Positions 30,071-39,549 of a stretch of DNA of 64,000 bases are shown in pieces (the stretch's first letter is position 1; every line of letters starts with the position of its first letter). The notes under the pieces are model-generated. The model was given only the letters and a program-made list of their open reading frames with translations, was not told the origin of the DNA and made no database searches. A program made the position numbers and the translations under genes. Source of the DNA: Aeromonas sobria. Lineage in GTDB: Bacteria; Pseudomonadota; Gammaproteobacteria; Enterobacterales; Aeromonadaceae. The stretch is from the NCBI RefSeq assembly GCF_000820145.1, contig NZ_CDBW01000017.1, positions 186,001-250,000 of the forward strand. The letters run 5' to 3'.

Positions 30071-30987
30071 GCTGTCTTCTCCTGAGCTGCAGAGAGCGGT
30101 GTTGCGACCGGAGCGGCCAGTTTCTTCCAGCGATTGAGCCCTTTGTGGGAGCGCAGCTGCGGGTTGGCGATCTCGTCGATGGCGAAGTTGAGCAGGGCCA
30201 GGCCAGCCCCCAGGGTGGCGATGGCGAAGCAGGGTGCCAGGATCTCCCACCAGGCGCCGATCAGGATGGCACTGGAGGTCTGGGCGTTGTAGAGCATGAT
30301 GCCCCAGCTCACTACGGTCGGGTCGCCGAGCCCCAGGAACTCCAGGGTCGCTTCGGTGACGATGGCGTAAATGATCGAGCCGATGAAGCTTACCCCTATG
30401 ATTGAGATGAGGTTGGGCAGGATCTCCACCAGAATGATGCGCCAGGCCGGTTCACCCAGCACTTCGGCGGCGATGACGAACTCTTTCTCGCGCAGTGCCA
30501 GGGTCTGGGCACGGATGACCCGCGCACCATAGGCCCACGAGGTCAACCCTATTATCACGGCAATCACCGTCGGTGACGCCTCCCCGATAAAGCTCGCCAG
30601 CACCAGTAGCAAGGGGAGGTTGGGGATCACCAGCACCACGTTCATCAAAAAGGTGAGGCACTCATCGATCATGCCGCCGAAGTAACCGGCAGTGATGCCA
30701 ATCGCCACCGCCAGGGTGCAGACCAGGATACCGGCGCTGAAGCCAACCAGCAGCGAGACCCGTGCACCGTTGGTGAACTGGGCCCAGATATCGTGGCCCA
30801 TGCGGGTGGATCCCATCACGAACTCGGCACTGGGCGGCTGGTGCGGGCGAGCCACCCGTTTGGTCGGCTCGTTGCTGGCTAGTATCGGGGCAAAGATGGC
30901 CATCAACACGAAGGCTACTACTATGGCGAGGCCGCAGGCGGCTTTGCGGTTGCCCAACAAGATTTTCAGAATAGTCGGCATACGCAT
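30067..30987 (-). CDS. Chitin-oligosaccharide ABC transporter permease (DppC type)
   Basis: 306 residues with six membrane segments. The EAA-like coupling loop is in EVLGEPAWRIILVEILPN. N-terminal OppC-type extension (LLGNRKAACGLAIVVAF). It has a one-base gap to the upstream permease and a four-base overlap with the downstream ATPase. Confidence 0.92.
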   Translation of the reverse strand: MRMPTILKILLGNRKAACGLAIVVAFVLMAIFAPILASNEPTKRVARPHQPPSAEFVMGSTRMGHDIWAQFTNGARVSLLVGFSAGILVCTLAVAIGITAGYFGGMIDECLTFLMNVVLVIPNLPLLLVLASFIGEASPTVIAVIIGLTSWAYGARVIRAQTLALREKEFVIAAEVLGEPAWRIILVEILPNLISIIGVSFIGSIIYAIVTEATLEFLGLGDPTVVSWGIMLYNAQTSSAILIGAWWEILAPCFAIATLGAGLALLNFAIDEIANPQLRSHKGLNRWKKLAAPVATPLSAAQEKTA

Positions 30988-30988
30988 C

Positions 30989-31972
30989 TTATTTGCCTCC
31001 TGAACGCAGACGGGGATCCAGGAAGACGTAGAGCACGTCGGCCAGGAAGTTAAAGGTGAGCATGGTGATGGTCATGATGAGCAGCTGCCCCTGAATAAGC
31101 GGGTAGTCGCGCGCCAGAATGCCCTGATAGAGGGTCAGTCCCAGCCCCGGGTAGTTGAAAATAACCTCGGTGATGAGGGAGCCACCGATGACGAAACCGA
31201 GCGCCATGGAGAGGGCGGTGACGCTGGGCAGAATGGCGTTGCGGGCGCCGTAGTTGAAGATCACCCGGTTGCTGGAGAGCCCCTTGGCCTTGGCCATGGT
31301 GATGTAATCCTCACCGAGCAGGTTGATCATGTTGTTGCGCATGGTGATGAGGAAGCCCCCCACCTGCACGATGGCCAGGGTCAGCACCGGCATGATGGCG
31401 TGGGTCATGATGCTCTTGATGTGCTCCCAGCCCCAGTCAGCCGGGATCTCCGGGCTGTAGGCATAACCGATGGGCAGCCACTCGAGGCTGACCCCGAACA
31501 GGAACAGGGCGAGCAGGGAGACCACCACCGGCGGAATGGCCTGCATCACCAGGGTGAGCGGGGAGAGAATACTGTCCATCCGGCCACCGCGATACCAGGC
31601 GGCGAAGATGCCGACGATGGAACCGATGGAGAAGCTCAGAATGGTGGAGGTGCCGACCAGAAACAGGGTCCAGCCAATGGCACGGCCCAGCACGTCAGAG
31701 ACCTGCTGCGGGTAGAAACGCACCGAGGTGCCGAGATCCCAGGTGAAGACGCTCTTCACATAGGTGAGAAATTGGGTGCCGATGGGGCCGTCAACAAAAC
31801 CGAAGGTGGCTTTGAGGGCTTCCAGGGCGGCGGGTTCCATCATGGCGCCAGCGCGGGCAAACATCACGGAGACAGGATCCCCAGGCATGGCTCGAGGTAA
31901 CAGGAAGTTGATGGTGGCGGCTACCAGAAAGGCAACCAGGTAGAAGGAAAAGCGTCTCAGAATGAATCCCAT
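30989..31972 (-). CDS. Chitin-oligosaccharide ABC transporter permease (DppB type)
   Basis: 327 residues, six membrane segments, with the DppB-type start MGFILRRFSFYLVAFL and the family segment NFLLPRAMPGDPV. The coupling loop is DYITMAKAKGLSSNRVIFNY. First of the four membrane and ATPase genes, separated from the binding-protein gene by 118 bases with two hairpins. Confidence 0.92.
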   Translation of the reverse strand: MGFILRRFSFYLVAFLVAATINFLLPRAMPGDPVSVMFARAGAMMEPAALEALKATFGFVDGPIGTQFLTYVKSVFTWDLGTSVRFYPQQVSDVLGRAIGWTLFLVGTSTILSFSIGSIVGIFAAWYRGGRMDSILSPLTLVMQAIPPVVVSLLALFLFGVSLEWLPIGYAYSPEIPADWGWEHIKSIMTHAIMPVLTLAIVQVGGFLITMRNNMINLLGEDYITMAKAKGLSSNRVIFNYGARNAILPSVTALSMALGFVIGGSLITEVIFNYPGLGLTLYQGILARDYPLIQGQLLIMTITMLTFNFLADVLYVFLDPRLRSGGK

Positions 31973-32024
31973 GATAGTACCTTTTACTGCAAGCCTGCCC
32001 CGCGTCGGGTATAGCTACCCCAAC

Positions 32025-32082
32025 CCCGGCAGAGCCGGGCAAGAAGGGGATTAACGGGGAAGATGGCCCCCCGCAGGGGGCC
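32025..32082 (-). other. Two hairpins between binding-protein and permease genes
   Basis: GGCCCCC/GGGGGCC at 32065-32082 and CCCGGC/GCCGGG at 32025-32039, neither followed by a T-run on the minus strand. Such elements usually stabilise the upstream mRNA or reduce downstream expression, so the binding protein is made in excess. Confidence 0.55.
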
Positions 32083-32090
32083 GGGATTGT

Positions 32091-33776
32091 TTAGCTGTTT
32101 GGCTTGAGGGACAACACGTGCAGCAGACGCTCAGGGGTGTCCGGGTGGAGCTGAGGTTTGGCTACCGGGTTATCAGCACTGAACCAGCCGTTGAAGCGCT
32201 TGGTGCTGTACTCATACCAGGTCGGGTTGTTGAAGACCGGAATGATGGTCTGGTTGGCACCAACACGATCCTGGATGGCGAACATGATCTCCTTCTGCTT
32301 GGCCGCATCGGCGGTCTGGGTAAAGTCATCGATCAGCTGGTCGAGGGCCGGATCCTTGAAACGGGGCGCGGCGAAGCGGTTGCCACGGTCACCCATGTTG
32401 CGGGAGTGGAACGCGGTCTCGAAGTACTTGTGCGGGTTGGCCCCGGCAAAGTAGCCCTGCAGCGCCACGTCAAAGTCACCAGTGATCAGGTTCTCGGTCC
32501 AGACGGTTGCTTCCGGGGTGGAGGTCTTGGCGTTCAGACCCAGTGCCTGCAGCCCTTCTACGCCGATCTGTACTGTGTTGACCCAGTCAGTCCAGCCGTT
32601 CGGCACCAGTACCTTGAACTCGATCTTTTTGCAGCTCGGGGTGTCGAGGAACTTGTCGCCGTCACAATCCTTGTAACCGGCCTCTTTCAGCATGGCCTTG
32701 GCGGCTTCCAGATCGAACTTGTTGTACTTGCCGTACTTCTTGTCCACTTCCGGGTTGTTCCAAGAGTCGAAGGCTTTGCCCAGACCTGACGGGTATTCGT
32801 TGACAGTGGGGTAGCCGTAGCCCGCGATATCCACCATGGACTGGCGGTCCATCGCCATGGAGAAGGCGCGACGGAAGTTGATGTCGTTGAAGGCTTCGTT
32901 GTTGCCCGGGTTCTTGGTCTGGAAGTTGACGTTGAACGCCACGGTACCGGAGGCCGGGAACCAGTATTTGTTGTTCTTCGGATCGTTGCCGACATAGAGG
33001 CGCTCGATATCCGGTACGAAGGAGCCGAACCAGTCGATGTCACCCTTCATGACCGCTGCCAGCACCTGGTCGTTGGTGGCCATTTGCGGCATACGCAGGC
33101 AGTCGATGGCCAGGTTGGCGTTATCCCAGTAGTGCGGGTTGCGGCACTGGGTATAGAGCTGGGCGGAGAAGTTGTCCACTTCGGTGAATGGGCCGGTACC
33201 GACCGGTTTATCGTTGGTGAAGGCAACCGGGTCTTTCACCGATTTCCACTGATGCTCCGGCACTATGGGCACCAGCACCAGATCATTCACCACGTTGGTG
33301 TTGACCTCGGTCAGGTCGAACTTGACCTTGTTGGGGGCCAGCTTCTCGACGCTCTTGATCTGGGTCCAGATTGAGCGCTCATCCAGCGCCTTGTTGGCCT
33401 TGACCAGATTGAAGGAGAAGATGATGTCATCGGCATCAAAGGCTTCGCCGTCAGACCACTTCACGCCATCACGCAGATCGAAGGTGACGGATTTCAGGTC
33501 ATCGCTGAACGCATAGTTGGTGGCCAGACGATAGACGGGTTTACCCCCTTGCATATCGTTGAAGATCACCAGCGGTTCATAGATGAAGTGGCGGGTAGTG
33601 TGCAGCAGGCCCGCTTGCAGGAAGGGGTTGAAGTTCTTAACCCAGGCGGTCTCTTGTTGCGCGACCATGGTCAGTACGGTTTTGTTGTCTGCGGCCATGA
33701 CGTTGCTGGCAGCGCCGGCAAGCATCATGGTTCCCAGCATTACAGCGGTAGAGATTTTGGATACTTTGGCAAGCAT
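32091..33776 (-). CDS. Periplasmic chitin-oligosaccharide-binding protein (CBP)
   Basis: 561 residues. A signal peptide ends near AASNVMA (residue 25), then an SBP_bac_5 (peptide-binding-like) domain through the C-terminus. The start at 33776 has GAAAGGAAAAC upstream. In vibrios CBP binds (GlcNAc)n in the periplasm and, when empty, holds the kinase ChiS inactive; here chiS is the next gene upstream, supporting that role. First gene of the operon. Confidence 0.93.
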   Translation of the reverse strand: MLAKVSKISTAVMLGTMMLAGAASNVMAADNKTVLTMVAQQETAWVKNFNPFLQAGLLHTTRHFIYEPLVIFNDMQGGKPVYRLATNYAFSDDLKSVTFDLRDGVKWSDGEAFDADDIIFSFNLVKANKALDERSIWTQIKSVEKLAPNKVKFDLTEVNTNVVNDLVLVPIVPEHQWKSVKDPVAFTNDKPVGTGPFTEVDNFSAQLYTQCRNPHYWDNANLAIDCLRMPQMATNDQVLAAVMKGDIDWFGSFVPDIERLYVGNDPKNNKYWFPASGTVAFNVNFQTKNPGNNEAFNDINFRRAFSMAMDRQSMVDIAGYGYPTVNEYPSGLGKAFDSWNNPEVDKKYGKYNKFDLEAAKAMLKEAGYKDCDGDKFLDTPSCKKIEFKVLVPNGWTDWVNTVQIGVEGLQALGLNAKTSTPEATVWTENLITGDFDVALQGYFAGANPHKYFETAFHSRNMGDRGNRFAAPRFKDPALDQLIDDFTQTADAAKQKEIMFAIQDRVGANQTIIPVFNNPTWYEYSTKRFNGWFSADNPVAKPQLHPDTPERLLHVLSLKPNS

Positions 33777-34192
33777 ATGTTTTCCTTTCTTATTTTTTGG
33801 CATTCCTGAGGGATTCGCCTTGTTTTGTGTGAGCACCGACGTCGCATGCTGAGGAGGTCGGCCCTCGGTGTTGGTCAGGTGTCTAACCTTTGTCGTTCTG
33901 TTTTCCAACGCCCTTAGCAAACCAGACTTAACAGAAAAACAACAACTATTGATTTCGTTGTTTCCGTAAAAATCGACGAGGTTACGTCAAATTCGTCAAA
34001 ATCCATTTTTATCAGTTTAAAATCATGGGTTTATGTTATTTGCCTTTGCGTAAGAAGTGGCTACAAAAAAGCGGTAGATGACAAATTTGTGAATTGGATC
34101 TGCTCGCTGTAGCAGGGCTTTACGAGGCTTTGTTTTGCGCAAAAAGAAACCGGCTTGCCAATTGTGACCCAGCGCCCGTTTAGGGCACAGGG
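33777..34192 (-). promoter_or_regulatory. Regulatory region of the chitin-oligosaccharide operon
   Basis: 416 bases without a gene between the chiS stop and cbp. It is AT-rich (33,930-34,080 in particular) and must hold the operon promoter. Vibrio ChiS binds directly at the equivalent promoter. I cannot place a ChiS site from sequence alone. A hairpin (GTGACCC...GGGTCAC, 34162-34196) spans the chiS stop and may end the chiS transcript. Confidence 0.5.
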
Positions 34193-37100
34193 TCACACCT
34201 TGCGATTGGCGAGTTGACGCAGGGTTTGGGCGCTGTGTTGCAGCTGCTGGCGCTGGTGGTCATTGAGCGGGCAATGACCCAGCACGTACTCGGTGGTGGC
34301 CACTACTGTCTTCCAGCGCGGTGATTTTGGCAGGGTATCCAGACTCAGGTATTTATCGAGGGTGCGGGTCTGCGGGCTGGACCTGTCCATATAGACCCGC
34401 CACAGCTTGCTCTTCTCCGCCAGCACCAGTTTGCCTTTGCCAGTGCCCTGCTGCCAGGCATCCAAGGTGAGTTGCATGGTCTCTACCAGCGCCCGGCGCA
34501 GCGGCTCGTCATCCTGCTGACGAATGAGGTCATCGGCCAGGGAACGGAACTCGCCGCCAAGGCGGCTCAACTCGCCCAGCAGCTGCTCATCTTCGATGAT
34601 GGCCTGCCGGGAGAGGTTCTTGAGGGCATTTTCGAGCGCCATCACCCGGTTCTCATCCTGACGCAGCTCGGTGGTCAGGGTGAGGGCAAAGGCCGCCTGT
34701 CCCCCCAGTGAGATGGGCAGGGCGCGGGCATTGAGCACGTCTTTCTGCCCGGCCACCAGAAACTCCAGATTGTGCTCCCGCTCGCTGGTCAGGTTGGGCC
34801 ACTGCTGTTGCAGCGGGGTGGCCAGCCACTCATCAAGGCGTTGCCCCTCCATGGCTGTCGGCTGCTGGCCCAGCAAGCGCGCCAACACCCGGGAGGCAAA
34901 CAGCACTGTACCCTGCTCGTCGATGAAGATCATCGGGTCGGCCCCTTCGCCGAGCAGGGCCAGCAGCCGCTGCTGATCCTGATGAAGCCGATCCTGCAGG
35001 GTGAGGCGATGTTCGATCTCCTGTTTCAGCAGCCGGTTTTCAACCAGTGAAGCGCGGCCAGCCTTGGCCTCCAGCAGCGCCTTGACCCGGGCAAACAGCT
35101 CCTCCTTGCAGAAGGGTTTGACCAGATAGTCGTTGGCACCGGCCCCAAAGCCCTCCTCGATATCCTTGGGCTGGTTGAGGGCGGTGAGCAGCAGCACCGG
35201 CAGCATCTCTTTCGGGTGCTGCTGGCGCAGGCGGCGGCAGACGTCAAACCCGGAGAGGGTCGGCATCATCACATCGAGCAGAATGAGATCGACCGGTTCC
35301 TCGGCCAGTTTGGCCAGTGCATCGTGGCCGTCGCTGCTGGGCAGGATGCGGTAACCGCAGGGCTGCAGCAGATGGCGCAGAATGTGCAGGTTGATGGGCT
35401 CGTCATCCACCACCAGAATGAGCGGTGCACCTTCGGGGGGAGGGGGCAGATCGTCGCTCTCCCAGTCCGGCAGGATCAGCGGCTGCTGGCGCACCAGTTG
35501 ATGCTCGATCTGGCGGCTGTCGAGCGTCAGATTGGCGGCTTTGCCGGTGGCCAGCGGCAGGGTAAAGGCGAAGGTGGAGCCGACGCTCGGCTCGCTCTCC
35601 ACAAAGAGTTCGCCTCCCATCAGGTGCACCAGCTGGCGGGTGATGGAGAGGCCAAGGCCAGCCCCTTGCTTGCTCACCTCCGGGCTCATCTGTACCAGCG
35701 GTTCGAAGATATGTTCCAGATAATCCGGGGCGATACCGATGCCGGTGTCGGTCACCTTGATACGCAGGAAGTTGTTCTCGACGATGGCACTGAGTACCAC
35801 CTTGCCCTGCGGTGTGTACTTGATGGCGTTGCCCACCAGGTTGTAGAGCACCTGTTCGAGCCGCTGTTCGTCGGCCTGTACCGGCGGCAGTTCGGCCGGG
35901 CTGATATCCACCAGAGTGAGGGGTTTGGCCTGCACCAGATGCTGGCAGAGATCCAGCACCAGCCGGATGACCCCTTTGGATGAGACTGGCTGGGGATGGA
36001 TCTCCAGCTGGCCGTAACGCATCTGGTGGTAGTCGAGCAGATCGTCCACCAGACGGGCCAGACCGTCGGCACTCTTGATGATGAGGCCAAGCTGCTTTTG
36101 CTGCCCTTCCGTGAGGCTCTGCTGGCTGGCGAGCATCGACTCTGCCATTCCCTTGATGCCGTGAATGGGGGTGCGCAGCTCGTGGGAGGTGTTGGCCAGC
36201 AGTTCATCTTTGAGCTTGTCTGCCTGTTGCAGGCTGAGGTTCTGCTTGTGGGTCAGCTTGACCTGTTGTTGCAACTCCTGGGTCTGCTGCTCGATCAGTT
36301 CGATTTTATCCTTCACCGAGCGCTGCATATGGCGAAACGCCTCGGCCAGCCGGTCGATGTCATCGCCGGTGCGCTCGATGGCGATGGGGTGATCCAGCGC
36401 GCCGTCAGCCACCTGCTCGGCAGCCGTAGTCAGGGAGCGCAGCGGTGCGGTAATGGAGTGGGAGAGCCAGCGGGAGAAGAGGATCAGCAGCAGTACCGAG
36501 CCCGCCCCCAGCACGATCACCAGGGTTTCGAGCTGACGGATCGGGGCATAGGCTTCCCGGGTGGAGATCTCGGCGATAAAGGCCCACTCGGTGTCGAACA
36601 CCTTGACCTGGGTGTAGGCGGCCAGCACCTCGTCATCCTGATAGGACCTGAACAGTCCGACCCCTTGCTCACCCGACAGTGTTTTGGTGATCAGCGGGGT
36701 TTGTAATGGCCTGAAATTGGGGTTGAAGCTGTTCTCGACGCTGAACTCCGGTGCCAACCAGGCATCAGCACGCATCCGTTTGTCGGGGCCAATCAAAATG
36801 GTCTCGCCGGTTTCTCCTAGTCCTTCCCGCTCCGCCATGATCTGGTTGAGCTTGTCTGGCAGCAGCTCGAAAATCACCACCCCGCGTACATAGTCGTACT
36901 GCATCACGGGCGCTGCCATGTAGGCCACTATCTGGCCGGTCAGTTCATTGCGGCCAAAATCGGTGAATTCGAAAATCTGCTGTGGCTTTTGGCCACCATC
37001 GAGGCGGCGTTTGATCTTGGCGAAGGTTTGGCCCAAGCCGCTGCCCTGATAGGGGCCGGAGAGCAGGTTGGTGGCAAAGTTAGGGTGCTTGGTGACGGAA

Positions 37101-37630
37101 TAGACCACGTCACCGTTGAGATCCACCAGAAAGATGTCGCTGTAGTTGGACTTGCGCACCATATCGGCATAGCCGCGATGAAAGCGCTGATGGACCCGGC
37201 CATACATTTCATCAGCCAGGATCACGGCACTGATGGAGGGCTCGATCTCCACCTGGGGTTCCGGTTTTTGCAGTTGATCCCAGGAGCCGGGCAGATAGCG
37301 GGCCTGGGCGCGGGAGCGAGCTTCCTGTGGTGTGGTGCCGAGCTGTTCGAAGGCGCCGGTGAAACCGTAGAAGCGGCCGATACTGTTGCCGGCAAAATCC
37401 TGTTGGGAGAAGTTGATAATCTGCTCTTTGAGGTTGTTGAAATAATCCTCGAGCTGACTCTTCTTGATATTACGGACCGAGACCAGATGGTTGGAGGTCT
37501 GGGTTGTGAGGTCCTTGCCGTGGCTGTAGAGGAAGAAGAGGGTGATGACCAGGAATGGCACCATCCCCAACATGAAAAAAGCCAGCATTAGCTGCGGCCT
37601 GAGTCCACGAAGCTTGAAGATCCATTTCAT
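34193..37630 (-). CDS. chiS: ChiS-type hybrid sensor kinase / DNA-binding regulator of chitin use
   Basis: 1145 residues from the ATG at 37630 (37672 is an alternative). One N-terminal membrane segment (about 8-32), a large periplasmic domain, a second membrane segment near 365-385 and HAMP follow. The kinase core has the phospho-accepting histidine in NTSHELRTPIHG, an ATP site GAGLGLSITR, a receiver domain (LLDVMMPTLSGFD), a PAS-like region and a unique C-terminal domain of about 110 residues (KLWRVYMDRSSPQTRTLDKY). That tail matches the DNA-binding part of V. cholerae ChiS, which acts as a one-component activator despite its kinase domains. The position next to cbp is conserved with vibrios. 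Confidence 0.9.
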   Translation of the reverse strand: MKWIFKLRGLRPQLMLAFFMLGMVPFLVITLFFLYSHGKDLTTQTSNHLVSVRNIKKSQLEDYFNNLKEQIINFSQQDFAGNSIGRFYGFTGAFEQLGTTPQEARSRAQARYLPGSWDQLQKPEPQVEIEPSISAVILADEMYGRVHQRFHRGYADMVRKSNYSDIFLVDLNGDVVYSVTKHPNFATNLLSGPYQGSGLGQTFAKIKRRLDGGQKPQQIFEFTDFGRNELTGQIVAYMAAPVMQYDYVRGVVIFELLPDKLNQIMAEREGLGETGETILIGPDKRMRADAWLAPEFSVENSFNPNFRPLQTPLITKTLSGEQGVGLFRSYQDDEVLAAYTQVKVFDTEWAFIAEISTREAYAPIRQLETLVIVLGAGSVLLLILFSRWLSHSITAPLRSLTTAAEQVADGALDHPIAIERTGDDIDRLAEAFRHMQRSVKDKIELIEQQTQELQQQVKLTHKQNLSLQQADKLKDELLANTSHELRTPIHGIKGMAESMLASQQSLTEGQQKQLGLIIKSADGLARLVDDLLDYHQMRYGQLEIHPQPVSSKGVIRLVLDLCQHLVQAKPLTLVDISPAELPPVQADEQRLEQVLYNLVGNAIKYTPQGKVVLSAIVENNFLRIKVTDTGIGIAPDYLEHIFEPLVQMSPEVSKQGAGLGLSITRQLVHLMGGELFVESEPSVGSTFAFTLPLATGKAANLTLDSRQIEHQLVRQQPLILPDWESDDLPPPPEGAPLILVVDDEPINLHILRHLLQPCGYRILPSSDGHDALAKLAEEPVDLILLDVMMPTLSGFDVCRRLRQQHPKEMLPVLLLTALNQPKDIEEGFGAGANDYLVKPFCKEELFARVKALLEAKAGRASLVENRLLKQEIEHRLTLQDRLHQDQQRLLALLGEGADPMIFIDEQGTVLFASRVLARLLGQQPTAMEGQRLDEWLATPLQQQWPNLTSEREHNLEFLVAGQKDVLNARALPISLGGQAAFALTLTTELRQDENRVMALENALKNLSRQAIIEDEQLLGELSRLGGEFRSLADDLIRQQDDEPLRRALVETMQLTLDAWQQGTGKGKLVLAEKSKLWRVYMDRSSPQTRTLDKYLSLDTLPKSPRWKTVVATTEYVLGHCPLNDHQRQQLQHSAQTLRQLANRKV

Positions 37631-37813
37631 CTTGTGATTTTCAATTGAGAATCCGGTTATTAAGCCGTTCAAGTTTCGAACTAAAGCCTAATCATTTCAA
37701 TGACTTTATCCCAAATTCGCTTGGTTGGTCACAGCTGGGTGAGGAAATTTACAGCAAACCGTTTAAACCCTGAGCAAACAGTTGGCCAAGGGGCTTAAAA
37801 TGACAAAAAAGGG

Positions 37814-37841
37814 TTGTGCTGGCGCTCGTGATCCGTATAAT
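37814..37841 (+). promoter_or_regulatory. Predicted promoter of the tRNA-Gly/tRNA-Cys unit
   Basis: TTGTGC, 16 bases, perfect TATAAT, then a GC-rich start region; 37 bases upstream of tRNA-Gly. Confidence 0.7.
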
Positions 37842-37878
37842 TCGCCTCGTTGTCAGGCAACTGGCACGCGGCAATAAA

Positions 37879-37954
<76 letters not shown>

Positions 37955-38011
37955 ATTTTCCATCGCACCAACGATGGATATCACTTTCAAGACAATCAGT
38001 CTTGTCAGCAT

Positions 38012-38085
38012 GGCGCGTTAGCAAAGCGGTTATGCAGCGGATTGCAAATCCGTTTAGTCCGGTTCGACTCCGGAACGTGCCTCCA
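38012..38085 (+). tRNA. tRNA-Cys (GCA)
   Basis: 74 bases with encoded CCA, anticodon GCA in ATTGCAAAT. 57 bases after tRNA-Gly, so co-transcribed. Confidence 0.97.
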
Positions 38086-38132
38086 TATTTTTCCTCTCCT
38101 TTGTAATAAAATCCTTTATCGGTTCCTCGTGG

Positions 38133-38426
38133 TCAGTATCCTTGCTGAACCAGCAGTTGTTCGCATCCTGCCTGTTTCCACTCCCGCTCAAGATAGTGGC
38201 TCACATCCGTCATGTTTTGCCCCCGATATTGAAACTGCACTTCGGTATTGCGTTGGTTGAGATCTGCCATCTGTTGTTTCAGTGCACCGCATTGCCACAG
38301 ACTGACGGTGGGCACGCCCCGTTCGGCCAGCACGATGGCATCGTCTCTATTGAGTTGCCACTCCTCCAGTTGGGTCCAGCTCAGGGCTGCCATCAGCGCC
38401 AGCATTGCTACTTCTGTCAGTTTCAT
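38133..38426 (-). CDS. Small exported protein of unknown function
   Basis: 97 residues. A short hydrophobic start (MKLTEVAMLALMAALSW) suggests a signal or anchor, then a charged helix-rich domain with two cysteines (WQCGAL and QAGCEQ). No family recognised. The 3' end lies 48 bases from tRNA-Cys, convergent with it. Confidence 0.65.
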   Translation of the reverse strand: MKLTEVAMLALMAALSWTQLEEWQLNRDDAIVLAERGVPTVSLWQCGALKQQMADLNQRNTEVQFQYRGQNMTDVSHYLEREWKQAGCEQLLVQQGY

Positions 38427-38636
38427 CTGTGTGTCCCTTCACCATGTTTCTCCAGTGATAACTGTGGCAAAGCGCACGATTTTCGCAAATGTGTTAATTG
38501 TTGGTTAATGACGTAAATTGTTTTCATAAAATCCATCAAAGCGCCCTTTTTTATGAAAAAAGAGGTCATTTCTGTAGTAATCCTACATGGGGAGGAGTAA
38601 TCTTTACTCAGTGGTCTTACCAGTAGGAGTTGCATC

Positions 38637-38837
38637 ATGTTTCATCCCTTTTCCCTGACTCAGATTATTCTTCGTCGCATCTATGTACTGCTGGTGGGGA
38701 CTCTGGCTTTCCCCGTAATGCTGTTTCGCAGTGATCGCGCTCGCTTTTACAGTTATCTGCACCGGATCTGGAACAAAACCAGCACCAAACCGGTGTGGCT
38801 CAAAATGAGCGAACGCGGCGAGCGGATCTTCTACTAA
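38637..38837 (+). CDS. ybfA: YbfA (DUF2517) small inner-membrane protein
   Basis: 66 residues. One central membrane segment (LRRIYVLLVGTLAFPVMLF) and the conserved tail RARFYSYLHRIWNKTSTKP match E. coli YbfA, which is 68 residues. Function unknown. A strong terminator follows. Confidence 0.88.
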   Translation: MFHPFSLTQIILRRIYVLLVGTLAFPVMLFRSDRARFYSYLHRIWNKTSTKPVWLKMSERGERIFY

Positions 38838-38855
38838 ATCCCCTTCACGCTATTC

Positions 38856-38892
38856 AAAAAAAGAGAGACAGCTGCGGCGGTCTCTCTTTTTT
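38856..38892 (+). terminator. Rho-independent terminator of ybfA
   Basis: AGAGAGAC-AGCTGCGGCG-GTCTCTCTTTTTT. Its second half is repeated at 42437 next to the IS4 remnant. Confidence 0.9.
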
Positions 38893-39015
38893 ATCTGCTT
38901 GCTGCAAGCCCTGGCTCCCAACATCACCCCATTTATTGATTTCTTGTTTCTTACAAGTTGCATCTGGCCCAGCCTGTTGGCGGGGCTTTTTTATGTCTGA
39001 AGCACCTCTTTTGAT
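38869..39015 (+). repeat. Repeat A: ybfA 3' flank, copy 1
   Basis: From the terminator loop onward this stretch is similar to 42437-42575. Conserved blocks include CAGCTGCGGCGGTCTCTC and CCTGTTGG-C-GGGCTTTTTTA; the middle has diverged. The following bases to 39270 are AT-rich and hold no gene I accept; they should contain the bufferin promoter. Confidence 0.7.
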
Positions 39016-39270
39016 GGTGGCGGTAAAGAAGAGTAACGGGATGAAACGCGTCAGATGGCGCTTTTCTTGTTCATGAATTGGTGGTCGGAATGAAAAATTT
39101 TATTTGGATAATAGGCACTTTAAATCAAGTGCTTACAAATTTTTTTTTGAGCTTTTTAATTCTTTTTGTGTTTTTTTTGAAAGGAAACGCCCCGTTTGCC
39201 GGTTCTATTGCAGGTACCCGGTTGCGACAAATCGGGGATATCAGCAACATCCAACGACATCAAAAGGAAC

Positions 39271-39540
39271 ATGAACATGAATGTTAAAAAAAGCACTGCT
39301 ATCGCCTCCGCCCTGACCGGTCTGCTGGCGCTGGGCACCCAATTTATCGCGGCACCAGCCATGGCTGCCGATGAAAAGGAGAAGTGCTACGGCGTGGTCA
39401 AGGCCAGCAAGAATGACTGTGCGACCAAGAGCAGCTCCTGCGCCGGTACTGCCAAGGAAGATGCTAAGGGGGATGCCTTTGTGGTGATGCCGAAAGGGCT
39501 GTGCGAGAAGCTGGTCGGCGGTTCGCTGCAACCCAAGTAA
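39271..39540 (+). CDS. bufA: Bufferin-type metallophore precursor (DUF2282, BufA)
   Basis: 89 residues. Sec signal peptide to about residue 33 (ends PAMAA), then a 55-residue core with four cysteines at 39, 50, 57 and 78 in EKCYGVVKASKNDCA, SSSCAGT and KGLCEKL, the DUF2282 pattern. Bufferins are exported ribosomal peptides whose cysteines are oxidised to thiooxazole-type heterocycles by an MNIO enzyme and which bind copper; this is recent knowledge of the family. The ATG at 39271 has AAAGGAAC upstream; MNMNV offers a second ATG at 39277. First gene of the operon. Confidence 0.93.
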   Translation: MNMNVKKSTAIASALTGLLALGTQFIAAPAMAADEKEKCYGVVKASKNDCATKSSSCAGTAKEDAKGDAFVVMPKGLCEKLVGGSLQPK

Positions 39541-39549
39541 GAGACATCG

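Noticed and set aside
38795..39076. 93-codon frame overlapping the end of ybfA
   Set aside because: Runs through the ybfA terminator and repeat A.
39078..39287. 69-codon frame before bufA
   Set aside because: AT-rich, hydrophobic by composition, no ribosome-binding site, overlaps the bufA leader; more likely the promoter region.
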